Source: Verrucomicrobia bacterium ADurb.Bin018 (GTDB taxonomy: Bacteria > Verrucomicrobiota > Kiritimatiellia > CAIQIC01 > Lenti-01). Taken from it: a stretch of 40,528 bases of DNA. Every line of letters begins with the position of its first letter. Position 1 is the stretch's first letter. Shown in pieces: positions 9,005 to 16,648 of the stretch. The DNA lies in contig MWEZ01000005.1 in NCBI GenBank assembly GCA_002071335.1, positions 1 to 40,528 on the forward strand, read 5' to 3'. The translations under genes were made by a program, and so were the position numbers. The notes under the pieces are model-generated. The model saw nothing but the letters and a program-made list of their open reading frames with translations. It had not been told where the DNA came from and did no database searches.

Positions 9005-9079
9005 CGCGCGCGCCCCCACCCGAAACCCGCAGGGCGGAAGAGCGCGGCAGAACGCCGCGAAGAACCCCGCCGATCTTCA
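9005..9079. repeat. Right arm of 75-bp island-flanking inverted repeat
   Basis: Exact reverse complement of 1-75. It lies 97 bp upstream of the first island gene. Immediately outside it the sequence becomes very GC-rich. The two arms mark the likely edges of an acquired or invertible 9-kb block. Confidence 0.9.
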
Positions 9080-9556
9080 CGCCGAGGGCAACGCCCGAGG
9101 CGCAGGCGAGCGAGCGCCAGCGAGCGAGTTCCACCCGGAGCCCAGCCGTGGACGCCGCAGGCGTGACGGCGGGGCGAGGAATGGCCAGCCCCCGGCGCAG
9201 GCCGCGCCACGCCGCGCCAGCGGCGGGGCCGTGGCCGAAGCGGGGGCGGCCATCCCCCGAGCGAAGCGAAGCGGAGCGAGGGTCAGCGTAGCGGCGCGGA
9301 GCGCCGCGCGTAAGGGGGGAAGCCGCGCAAAGGGGGGCAGCGTAGCGGCGGCGCAAGGGGGGCTTGAGGAGGTCGCGGCAGAGGGGGGCAAGGAAGGCCG
9401 GGCTATGGGGGAAACGCGGCCAAGGGGGGAAGGCAAGGCCGCGCAAGGGGGGCTTGAGGTAGGCCGCGCAAAGGGGGGAAGGATTACGGGCTTTTATTTC
9501 CGGCAGTTCCTGGCATAGTCGGGGTCGAAGCTGGTTCTACAGTACAGGGCCAGCCG
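9080..9556. other. GC-rich non-coding stretch with G-run array
   Basis: There is no credible gene here. Frames on both strands are compositionally biased (Arg/Ala/Pro) and have no ribosome binding site. From 9314 to 9478 the plus strand carries eight runs of five or six G, starting at about 9314, 9332, 9357, 9383, 9407, 9424, 9447 and 9473, with GCGCAA often preceding them. The phrase GCGCAAGGGGGGCTTGAGG occurs twice (9351 and 9443). Confidence 0.6.
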
Positions 9557-9900
9557 CCACCATATAGTACGATTCGATTTTTGCGCGGGGGACAGCGCAG
9601 AAAATGCCGCGACAGCATTGAGCGGCGCGGGGTATTCCACTCGCAAGGCAGGCTCCCGCTCGGACACCTGAAACACGAACGCGGACGGGCATCCCTCGGC
9701 CCCAAACGCGGCGGCGACTTGGGCGGGATCGGCGGACGGATCGAAGGTCGCCCCCTCCGAAAAGGCCTGTGGAACGGGCTCGGTGCGCGGCCGGACCGGC
9801 GCGGGGCGTGCGGCAAGGCCGCCGCCCCGGCCCTCGGGCTCGGGTCCACCGGGCGGCAGATGGGCGCAGGTCAAATCCGCTGGGGTGCGGGTCCCGATGG
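9557..9900. repeat. Left 344-bp inverted repeat of recombinase element
   Basis: Base i matches the complement of base 21638-i in 11738-12081. I found no mismatch on reading both arms. The inner border follows GGTCCCGATGG at 9900 and the outer border is CCACC at 9557. A minus-strand frame crosses it, but the same peptide also appears as the tail of the recombinase reading frame, so I do not call a separate gene. Confidence 0.92.
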
Positions 9901-10029
9901 TCGCCGCTGCGCGGCGGTTGTCGCGTCGCAACCGGCCCACTTCGCGGCCTTTGGCGCTCGTTCCTCGCACGCGTCCGCGAGCGGTCCGCCTGCGCCGCGT
10001 TATTTTCTCATTATTTCCCCAACCCCGCC

Positions 10030-10059
10030 TTGACTCCCTCCCTCCCCAGGGCGTAGGGT
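10030..10059 (+). promoter_or_regulatory. Likely promoter of abrB-like/recombinase operon
   Basis: TTGACT (10030-10035) lies 18 bp before TAGGGT (10054-10059). It is a good -35 with a weak -10. The start codon at 10097 is 38 bp downstream, with AAAGGGGA as ribosome binding site. Confidence 0.45.
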
Positions 10060-10096
10060 TATGCCGTAAGTTAGATTTACGCGAAAGGGGAACCCG

Positions 10097-10333
10097 ATGC
10101 ACACGGACATCGCTTGTCTTTCCACCAAGGGGCAGTTTGTGATTCCGCGCCGTTTCCGCGAAATCCTAAAACTGACGGCGGGCTCAAAAATGGTGATGAT
10201 GACCGACGGCACACACCTGCTATTGAAGCCCATCGCCCGACCGGACACAAAAGCCTTCAAAGCCGTCATTGATGGCATGAAAGCATTGGAGCAGAAAGCC
10301 GCCGTGAAGAAGGCGAAAGGGGGCCGCAAATGA
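10097..10333 (+). CDS. AbrB/SpoVT-type DNA-binding protein
   Basis: A 78-residue protein with the swapped-hairpin AbrB/MazE fold near the N-terminus: LSTKGQFVIPRRFREILKL followed by KMVMMTDGTHLLLKPI. The C-terminus is a Lys/Ala-rich helix. Family members are small dimeric DNA-binding regulators or antitoxins. A strong ribosome binding site (AAAGGGG) precedes ATG 10097. Its stop overlaps the recombinase start in ATGA, so the pair is translationally coupled. It may repress the shared promoter or help the recombinase choose sites or direction; the sequence does not decide. The lack of an adjacent MazF/VapC toxin argues against a simple antitoxin role. Confidence 0.85.
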   Translation: MHTDIACLSTKGQFVIPRRFREILKLTAGSKMVMMTDGTHLLLKPIARPDTKAFKAVIDGMKALEQKAAVKKAKGGRK

Positions 10334-12090
10334 AATACTTTCTGTATGCGCGGAAGTCCACCGACGAGGACGACAAGCAACTGCTTTCCATCGAGGCGCA
10401 GCTTCAAGAGTTGCGCGAGTATGCCGCGCGGGAGCGGCTGGAAGTGGTCTGCGAATTTGTCGAGAAGCGGACGGCGAAGGAGCCCGGAAGGCCGATCTTC
10501 AATGATATGATTCGACGGGTGGAGAAAGGCGAAGCCGACGCGCTGCTGGCGTGGCATCCCGACCGCCTCGCGCGGAATTCGGTGGACGGCGGGCGGATCA
10601 TCTACCTGGTGGACACCGGCAAGCTGGCAGCCTTGAAGTTCCCGTCGTTCTGGTTCGAGAACACGCCGCAAGGGAAGTTCATGCTCTCTATCGCGTTCGG
10701 GCAGAGCAAGTACTATGTGGACAACCTGAGCGAGAATGTGCAACGAGGCATCCGGCAGAAAGTGCGCCTGGGCTGGTATCCGGGCCGCGCGCCCATCGGC
10801 TACGCGAATGAGCCGCGCCTGCGCACCATCGTGATCGACGAGAAAACGGCCCCGCTGGTCCGTAAGCTTTTCGAGTCCTACGCGAGTGGCGAGACGAGTT
10901 TTCAGGCGCTGGCGGACATGGCGAACCGGATGGGCTTGCTGACCTGCCGGGACAACACTTTCCGCAAGTCCTGGATGCGGGGCCTGCTGTCGAATCCGTT
11001 TTATATCGGCATGTTCCGGTTGAAGGGTGAACTCTACGAGGGGCAGCATGAGCCTTTGATTTCGCGCGAGTTGTTTGACCGCGTGCAGAAGATGCTCAAT
11101 CAGCGCAGCCGAGCACAGCAAAGCCCGCGCAAGGGCGATCCATGCTTTTTCACGGGGATGATCAAATGCGGCTCGTGCGGGAGCGGCATCACGGCGCAAC
11201 GGCAGAAGGGGCACCATTACTACAACTGCACGCGGCACTTTGGCCCTTGCGATTTGAAAAAGTACATCCGCGAGGAATCGCTATCCCTGGAAATCCACGC
11301 CGCGCTGAGCTACCGCACCTTGCCGGGCGAGGTGGCCGACTGGATTCTGGCCCAGGTTGATCAGTGGCAGGCCGAGGAGGCGCACCGTTCCGAAGGGTTG
11401 GCGGCGCAGCACGCGGCACGGCTCGACGACATCCAAGCGCGGCTGAATCGGCTGCTGGATGTGTACCTCGAAGGCACGGTGGACAAGGAGGAATACACGG
11501 CGCGGAAGGAAGCCTTTATCCGCGAGAAGGCTTCCTTGTCCGCCGACCTCGCCCAAATCAAGACCAATGGGGCGGGCTGGATTGAACCTTTGCGCGCCTT
11601 CGTTACCGACTGCAAAGAAATGGGTTCCGATTTGGCCGAGGCCGACGCTGAGGAATTGGCCCGTTTTGCGAAAAAGTCGGTATTGAATCTAAACATTGTG
11701 AAGCCGATTCGGGGCCGGAAGGACGGAAAACCCGTAGCCATCGGGACCCGCACCCCAGCGGATTTGACCTGCGCCCATCTGCCGCCCGGTGGACCCGAGC
11801 CCGAGGGCCGGGGCGGCGGCCTTGCCGCACGCCCCGCGCCGGTCCGGCCGCGCACCGAGCCCGTTCCACAGGCCTTTTCGGAGGGGGCGACCTTCGATCC
11901 GTCCGCCGATCCCGCCCAAGTCGCCGCCGCGTTTGGGGCCGAGGGATGCCCGTCCGCGTTCGTGTTTCAGGTGTCCGAGCGGGAGCCTGCCTTGCGAGTG
12001 GAATACCCCGCGCCGCTCAATGCTGTCGCGGCATTTTCTGCGCTGTCCCCCGCGCAAAAATCGAATCGTACTATATGGTGGGCGTTATAG
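10330..12090 (+). CDS. Large serine recombinase with tail running into the inverted repeat
   Basis: Open frame of 586 residues. The N-terminal resolvase domain has the catalytic serine S10 in YARKST and the arginine cluster PDRLARN. A recombinase domain follows (GWYPGRAPIGYAN...), then a zinc ribbon (CGSCGSG ... YYNCTRHFGPC) and a C-terminal coiled coil (about residues 355-420), as in phage-type integrases. Recognisable sequence ends near residue 470 (GRKDGKPVA). The last about 115 residues are encoded by the right inverted repeat and the frame stops inside tRNA-Val. This Pro/Gly/Ala-rich tail is probably not part of the ancestral enzyme. Inversion between the repeats would replace its last two residues (AL) with about 20 others. 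The ATG overlaps the abrB-like stop, with AAAGGGGG upstream. Confidence 0.92.
   Translation: MKYFLYARKSTDEDDKQLLSIEAQLQELREYAARERLEVVCEFVEKRTAKEPGRPIFNDMIRRVEKGEADALLAWHPDRLARNSVDGGRIIYLVDTGKLAALKFPSFWFENTPQGKFMLSIAFGQSKYYVDNLSENVQRGIRQKVRLGWYPGRAPIGYANEPRLRTIVIDEKTAPLVRKLFESYASGETSFQALADMANRMGLLTCRDNTFRKSWMRGLLSNPFYIGMFRLKGELYEGQHEPLISRELFDRVQKMLNQRSRAQQSPRKGDPCFFTGMIKCGSCGSGITAQRQKGHHYYNCTRHFGPCDLKKYIREESLSLEIHAALSYRTLPGEVADWILAQVDQWQAEEAHRSEGLAAQHAARLDDIQARLNRLLDVYLEGTVDKEEYTARKEAFIREKASLSADLAQIKTNGAGWIEPLRAFVTDCKEMGSDLAEADAEELARFAKKSVLNLNIVKPIRGRKDGKPVAIGTRTPADLTCAHLPPGGPEPEGRGGGLAARPAPVRPRTEPVPQAFSEGATFDPSADPAQVAAAFGAEGCPSAFVFQVSEREPALRVEYPAPLNAVAAFSALSPAQKSNRTIWWAL
11738..12081. repeat. 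Right 344-bp inverted repeat of recombinase element
   Basis: Reverse complement of 9557-9900. It begins within the recombinase reading frame and ends at 12081, six bases inside the 3' end of tRNA-Val. The tRNA CCA and discriminator therefore belong to both the gene and the repeat. Confidence 0.92.
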
Positions 12091-12152
12091 GACTCGAACC
12101 TATGACCTCGTGCATGTGAGGCACGCGCTCTAACCAACTGAGCTAAACGCCC
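12076..12152 (-). tRNA. tRNA-Val (anticodon CAC)
   Basis: On the minus strand the acceptor GGGCGTT pairs with AACGCCC, followed by discriminator A and an encoded CCA. The anticodon arm is CGTGC-CTCACAT-GCACG, giving anticodon CAC (codon GTG). The T-arm contains GGTTCGAGTCC. The gene is intact although the recombinase element abuts its 3' end. Confidence 0.95.
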
Positions 12153-12308
12153 TTCTCGAGAAAAGCACGGCAAGCATACGGGGTCGGGGGTAAAAGTCAA
12201 GCGGCGCGGCGTGAGAAAAGATGGGGTTGTGGCGAGTTTCGCTTGACCGGGCCGGGGCGCTGGCGCATAGTTTTGGGCAGGTTGCCGGACCATGGCAGGA
12301 GGTCGTTC

Positions 12309-12608
12309 ATGAAAAAACTGTTGATGATGTTGGGCTTGGCGGTGTTGATGTTGGGCCTGACGGGGTGCGAGGATTACGACAAGCAGCCGCTGGAGTTCGT
12401 CAACGCTTCCACCTATGAGGTCACGGTGCGTTCCTTGTCCACGGAATGGGGCGATTTTATCCTGCCGGTGGGAGCCAGCAAAAAGATGACGGGCATCCGC
12501 GATGTGGATTACACCTATTATCCGGAAACCCGCGTGAAACTGGGGTTCGCCTCGACGGATCGGTACATTGTGTTCGTGAACGAGAGCGCCGACCGGAAGA
12601 GTTGGTAA
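12309..12608 (+). CDS. Small lipoprotein of unknown function
   Basis: A 99-residue protein with a lipoprotein signal: MKK, a hydrophobic core and the lipobox LTGC, so Cys20 would be lipidated and the protein anchored in a membrane facing the periplasm. The mature part, about 80 residues, looks like a small beta-sandwich (FVNASTYEVTVRSLSTEWGDFILPVG). I recognise no family. The start is supported by a perfect AGGAGG six bases upstream, and a strong terminator follows 20 bp after the stop. It is monocistronic. Confidence 0.85.
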   Translation: MKKLLMMLGLAVLMLGLTGCEDYDKQPLEFVNASTYEVTVRSLSTEWGDFILPVGASKKMTGIRDVDYTYYPETRVKLGFASTDRYIVFVNESADRKSW

Positions 12609-12628
12609 ACGCCATTGAGAGAATCCTG

Positions 12629-12659
12629 CGCCCGCCGCTTGCCGGCGGGCGTTTTTTTT
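12629..12659 (+). terminator. Intrinsic terminator after lipoprotein gene
   Basis: CGCCCGCCG (12629-12637) pairs with CGGCGGGCG (12643-12651) around a five-base loop, followed by eight T. Confidence 0.93.
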
Positions 12660-13173
12660 GAACTTCGCGCACTCTAGTTGTTTCCGGTTGGATTGCTGGG
12701 CTGGAACGGTCGCAGACCTTCCAGCCATGCCCGGCGGGAAGGTTTCATTCTTCAACCATTCCCGCCCTACAAAAGCAGCCGGTTGGATTGTTGGGCTGCT
12801 TGGTTTGACGGTTTTGACCTGACCTCTGAACCCTGACCACTCCTACCGCGGTCACCGCCCGCGGCTACAGAAACAGCCATGACAGCCGAACAGGAAAACA
12901 AAAAACCCAGGAAAGCAGGAAAAATCATTGTCTGGATTGTTGCGTCTTTGTCGGCCGGAATGGCCAACACCTTTCCATCTCTCTCCTTCGCGTGCTTTGC
13001 ATCTCTGCGAGATTCATCTTCATTCCCAGCCCAAGCACAAAGCACCAAGAACCAAGTACCTCCGGCTTTTTTCCTGCTTGGTTTTTCCGATCCCGCCGCC
13101 GATACAACGGCGGCCTACATCAAATCCTGACGTCGTATTTGAGGCCAGGGTTGCATTCCCGGCGGGCATTTTT
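12660..13173. other. Intergenic region of scrambled repeat fragments
   Basis: About 510 bp without a gene. GGTTGGATTG(C/T)TGGGCTG occurs twice (12686 and 12781). A stretch near 12985-13015 (CGTGCTTTGCATCTCTGCGAG) resembles junk motifs that recur between genes. The hairpin at 13088-13122 has a second copy at 31597. Short frames here are not credible genes. Confidence 0.55.
13088..13122. repeat. Interspersed hairpin repeat, copy 1
   Basis: CGATCCCGCCGCCGATA, then CAACGGCGGC and after two variable bases ACATCA, is repeated at 31597-31631 with few differences. The core GCCGCC/GGCGGC arms form a hairpin with an eight-base loop. Both copies are intergenic, like REP-type elements. Confidence 0.7.
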
Positions 13174-13893
13174 TTATGGGCAGACTTGGCGGACGCGGTA
13201 GAACCGGGTGGGTCCGGAATGGTATGGGTTGGCCGGCATGACGAGCGGGCCATCGGTGCCATAGCGTTCGTCCTCGAAATACCAATCCAGAGTGTTGGTG
13301 GTCAGCCCGGGGGTGGATTCAAGGACATAACCACACTCGGCGAACGACACATCCAGATGAGCGGTGATCGTGCCGTTTTCGTACACGAACCGAGAAAACC
13401 GGGGAATCAGGGATTCCAACCGGGTAATGGCGATGCCATCCACCCCAACGTTGCCGGTGAATTTGTCCAGGTAATGGAAACGGATATAACGCGCGGTGGG
13501 GTCCACCGCGTGGGTGACGTGGTTCGAGGCGTTGGGCAATGCGGTGTAGTCTTGCAGCGTGGTCCAAGCCGTGCCATCCACGGATTGCTCCACCCGGAAG
13601 ATGCCGCCGGTGTACATATTGCCGCAAATCCAATAGCTGAGCGCGGCGGGGGGCTGCGCAAAGTGGATGGTGATGGCGCTGTTCGTGCTGGTGAACTTGG
13701 CAGCGCCGTCTTGGGCGGGATCGTAGCCGGGGATGTAATCCGGCCCCCCCAGCCCGCTGAACGCCCAGCCGTCAGGCGGGAATGCGAGATACCAAGGGCC
13801 GGTGTATGACGTGGGCAGCGTGGCTTGCCCGGCGGCGGTGTGAACCATGATCGCGAGTCCCAACGACAGCAGGATAATCGCGGCCGGCTTCAT
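13174..13893 (-). CDS. Secreted protein, possible carbohydrate-binding beta-sandwich
   Basis: A 239-residue protein with a Sec signal (MKPAAIILLSLGLAIMVHTAAGQA). I chose ATG 13893 over an upstream in-frame start because it begins the signal peptide and has AGGGGAG beside it. The stretch EQSVDGTAWTTLQDYTALPN...DPTARYIRFHYLDKF resembles discoidin (F5/8 type C) domains: a strand with SxDGxxW and a later RYIRFHY. The C-terminal part looks like a small repeat module (ISFAECGYVLESTPGLTTN-like, then FYRVRQ). Likely extracellular or cell-surface. It ends the operon begun by the UVR protein; 10 bp separate it from the LpxC-like gene. Confidence 0.75.
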   Translation of the reverse strand: MKPAAIILLSLGLAIMVHTAAGQATLPTSYTGPWYLAFPPDGWAFSGLGGPDYIPGYDPAQDGAAKFTSTNSAITIHFAQPPAALSYWICGNMYTGGIFRVEQSVDGTAWTTLQDYTALPNASNHVTHAVDPTARYIRFHYLDKFTGNVGVDGIAITRLESLIPRFSRFVYENGTITAHLDVSFAECGYVLESTPGLTTNTLDWYFEDERYGTDGPLVMPANPYHSGPTRFYRVRQVCP

Positions 13894-13903
13894 CTCCCCT
13901 GCC

Positions 13904-14944
13904 CTATTTTGCAGCAGCCAGCGGCTGCAGCAAGCCCTCCTGATAGAGGCGTTGCACCATTTCCACATCAAGGCCATGCCCGGATTTGTAGGAGATGATG
14001 TCGCCGACAAAAAGCCCTTCGTCAATCAAGGCGATGGCCGCCAGCAGATCAAGCGTGGCGCGGTGCCAGACGGCTTCCAGCGATTTGCCGTTATGCTTGA
14101 GCAGGGGCTTGTTCCAATAGCAGAAGCGCCCGGCGACCAGCAGGTTGTCCAGCGAATAGCCGAGGTTGCGGATGTCGGCAAAAAGCAGGCCGATGGTGCG
14201 GCAATAGAGCATTTTGAGCGCGGAAGAATTGGTGCGGGCGGTCGCGCCAAAGGCAAACCGCTCCGGGTCCACCGCAAAACGGATGCGCTGTTTGCCGATG
14301 GCGGTCTTGAAGTCCACGGCGGCATCAATGTTCAGCCGGGGGCAGGCCGGATCGGCGGGGGCCAGCGTGAGGAAACTGCCGCTGCCGCTGACCACCGTGA
14401 CGGGTTCGCGCACGGTCACCAGCGGTTGCGAGCGAGTTGTGGAGCGAGAACCGGCGCTGCGCAGGGCTTGCACCAGCTCCGTGCTGCCGCGATCAAACAG
14501 CGGCGGGTCGCCGGAATCAATTTTGATGAGCAGATTATCAATGCCGAGCCCCATGCGCAGGGCAATCATGTGTTCGGCCATGCGGATATAGTTGTGGGGG
14601 GAGCCGCTGCGCAGCACGATGTTGCTGACGACGTTGCCGGTGGTCCAGACGTTGCGGATGGAGCAGCGGACGGGGAGGCAATCGGGCAAATCGGTACGCT
14701 CGAACCACCAGCCTTCCATGTCGGTGGGGCAAAGGGTGAGGGTGCGGATGCTCTTGCCGAAAAACGTGCCGCGGCCGCGCACGGTGACTTCGCGTTCAGT
14801 GGTGGTCTGCATCCGGGGCGGCAACGGGGGCGGGGCTTCGGCCAGCATATCCCAATCCACGGCTTGGCGTTGCCAAGCGCGCGCACTTTTTTCCAAGGTG
14901 GCGGCCGCGCCACTGAGTAATCGGCCAACGGGGTTTTCGAGCAT
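13904..14944 (-). CDS. LpxC-family deacetylase homologue with altered active site
   Basis: A 346-residue protein related to UDP-3-O-acyl-N-acetylglucosamine deacetylase, the committed lipid A step. The family core is clear: LCPTDMEGWWFERTDLP, then AEHMIALRMGLGIDNLLIKID (E124 and H125, base and first zinc ligand), DPPLFDRGS, and the C-terminal YKSGHGLD (H323). The usual zinc and charge motif RHKxLDxxGD is changed. The sequence reads WHRATLDLLAA, so the His is one residue out of register, the Lys is missing, and the second Asp is Ala. It also has about 45 extra N-terminal residues. It may be a diverged enzyme or an inactive paralogue. The start lies 3 bp after the preceding stop, so it is clearly in an operon. 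Confidence 0.8.
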   Translation of the reverse strand: MLENPVGRLLSGAAATLEKSARAWQRQAVDWDMLAEAPPPLPPRMQTTTEREVTVRGRGTFFGKSIRTLTLCPTDMEGWWFERTDLPDCLPVRCSIRNVWTTGNVVSNIVLRSGSPHNYIRMAEHMIALRMGLGIDNLLIKIDSGDPPLFDRGSTELVQALRSAGSRSTTRSQPLVTVREPVTVVSGSGSFLTLAPADPACPRLNIDAAVDFKTAIGKQRIRFAVDPERFAFGATARTNSSALKMLYCRTIGLLFADIRNLGYSLDNLLVAGRFCYWNKPLLKHNGKSLEAVWHRATLDLLAAIALIDEGLFVGDIISYKSGHGLDVEMVQRLYQEGLLQPLAAAK

Positions 14945-14947
14945 GAA

Positions 14948-16648
14948 CTAGTTATCGTTTATTTGTCGCCACGTGACAAACCCTAAATCGTGCGCGAGGG
15001 CATTGGCGGCGGCCGTGGATTGGCGGGCGGCCCAAAGGACGGGGCGCGGACCGGCCAACGCATGTTGACGACGCATTTCAGCGGGATCCGCACTGGTGCA
15101 CACGAGCGCGTCGGCATACACTGTGGTGTAGGGCGCAAGCGTGCTGGTGTCTTCCACCAGCAGGCAGGTGTTGGCCTTGCGCAATAGGCAGGACAGCGAA
15201 GACACCCATTCCGCGGCTGCGTGGCCCAGCACCACGCCCGGCTTGGCGACGCCAGCGGGCCAGGCGGCGGGATAGTCGGCCATATAAAGACCGCGGGCGC
15301 TGCAATCAAGGTCATCGGCAAACGGCCCGAGGCGAATCCATACCGCGCCAGCCCGTTGGCGGTTGATGCTGGCCAACAGCGTTTGTCCGCGATTCTGCCC
15401 TAACTCCAGCAGGGCTTCCAAATCCGGGTCCGGGTTCACGGCGACTTGCGCGCCGTCGGGAATCAGCTCAACTAGCGGCTCGCCCGCGGCCGTATGCGCC
15501 ACGGAGAGATAGGCGCTGGCGGAATCGGCGGAATCGGCAAACAAGCTCGACATATTCAGTTGGAGAAACTGGAAAGCATCCTGTGCGTTGGCGAAGCCAC
15601 CGGGAAAGGTCAGGCGATGGCAGATAAGATCATAGGCCGGCAGCGCATCGGGGCCGGCCCGCAAGACGGCATCGGGTACCGGCACCGCGCCGCCCGTGCG
15701 AGCCAGTTTGGCCACGGCCTCCTGCGTCGCGGCGGCGACATCCGTGCTGGGCCAAGTTTCCGCCTCAAACGAGAAGGTGACCCGGCGCGGAAAATTACCG
15801 GTGGCCTTGGTGACGGCCAAGTCCATCTCGATGGCGGGCCCCTGCCCCGGAATGGCCACGACGCGTGAGCGGCGCGGTTCAGCCAAATCCGGGAACAGCC
15901 CGACAGCTTGGCCGTCGCTGACGCTCACCACGGCGGGCGGGTTCTCATCTTGCAGCACCGCCTTGCCCGGCGTGCCGGTCACCAAGCCCACGCGCAGACG
16001 GAACAAGCGGGTATCGCTTTTTTGCAGCATGATCCGGCCCTGCAGAATGCGTCGCCCGTTTTCGAGCGGAATGACCATCATGCTCCATTCAATGTCGTCG
16101 TCATCCAGAGTTCCACCGTAATATCGGGGATCATGGCGCGTGGGGAAACGCCCCCCTTCCCGGCCGCGGCGGGTCGGCTGCAAGGGCCAGCGTTGGCCGG
16201 TCTGGATGTCTTCGAGCTCCAGCACTGGGCGGACAACCAGCGACGGCAAAAAAAATGCCGGCTCCAGCGCGGGATCGTCGGAAAAAATAATGGTCCAGCG
16301 CCGGGAGCGAGCGGCTTCATCATAGCGCATGGATAGCGACCGCACGGCGCAAGGGCCAAAGGCGTTGCGTTCTTTCGGCAGTACGACGGTGGGCGGCGGC
16401 GCGAGGCGGGCATCAGCGATGGCCAGCCGTTCGGCACCGACGGACAGGGAATCGGCGTTGGCGGGCAAACGGCCCAACCATGCGCCATCTTGAAAGACCC
16501 AGCCGAGGGCTGGCGGCGCGATGTCGGCCGACGCGCCCGTAATGGCTCCCCAACTCCCCTCGCCCTGATAAAGGGCAGGCGCGCCATGCGCCACCGGAAT
16601 CACGAGGCCAATCGCCAGCGCCCATCCGATGGCCAGCCGGGCGTTCAA
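14948..16648 (-). CDS. Large secreted protein of unknown function
   Basis: A 566-residue protein with a clear signal peptide (MNARLAIGWALAIGLVIPVAHG, cleavage near GA-PA). No transmembrane segment follows. The N-terminal half is rich in beta strands (WTIIFSDDPALEPAFFLPSLVVRPVLELE). The C-terminal half contains alternating helices and strands (GAVWIRLGPFADDLDC, VVLGHAAAEWVSSLSCLLRKANTCLLVED), perhaps a degenerate barrel. I recognise no family or catalytic motif. Its ATG overlaps the stop of the UVR-motif gene by four bases and the LpxC-like gene starts 3 bp after its stop, so all three are probably made together. Confidence 0.75.
   Translation of the reverse strand: MNARLAIGWALAIGLVIPVAHGAPALYQGEGSWGAITGASADIAPPALGWVFQDGAWLGRLPANADSLSVGAERLAIADARLAPPPTVVLPKERNAFGPCAVRSLSMRYDEAARSRRWTIIFSDDPALEPAFFLPSLVVRPVLELEDIQTGQRWPLQPTRRGREGGRFPTRHDPRYYGGTLDDDDIEWSMMVIPLENGRRILQGRIMLQKSDTRLFRLRVGLVTGTPGKAVLQDENPPAVVSVSDGQAVGLFPDLAEPRRSRVVAIPGQGPAIEMDLAVTKATGNFPRRVTFSFEAETWPSTDVAAATQEAVAKLARTGGAVPVPDAVLRAGPDALPAYDLICHRLTFPGGFANAQDAFQFLQLNMSSLFADSADSASAYLSVAHTAAGEPLVELIPDGAQVAVNPDPDLEALLELGQNRGQTLLASINRQRAGAVWIRLGPFADDLDCSARGLYMADYPAAWPAGVAKPGVVLGHAAAEWVSSLSCLLRKANTCLLVEDTSTLAPYTTVYADALVCTSADPAEMRRQHALAGPRPVLWAARQSTAAANALAHDLGFVTWRQINDN

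Larger units (their letters stand above)
9557..12081 (+). mobile_element. Serine-recombinase element with 344-bp terminal inverted repeats at tRNA-Val
   Basis: A 2,525-bp unit with identical ends in opposite orientation (9557-9900 and 11738-12081, CCACC outermost). Inside are an AbrB-like gene and a large serine recombinase. The right tip includes the last six bases of tRNA-Val, including its CCA, a common integration target. Long inverted repeats are not normal att sites, which are short and direct. The unit may be a new kind of terminal-repeat element, an inverted duplication after integration, or an invertible cassette. No target duplication is evident at the left edge. Confidence 0.6.

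Noticed and set aside
8967-9446. Minus-strand frames upstream of the island operon
   Set aside because: They cover the inverted-repeat arm and the G-run array, have Arg/Ala/Pro-only composition and no family resemblance.
9494-10102. Minus-strand frame of about 200 residues over the left inverted repeat
   Set aside because: Most of it is the repeat that also forms the recombinase tail. It has no clear ribosome binding site, is Pro/Gly/Ala-rich, and its 5' end overlaps the promoter and start of the abrB-like gene.
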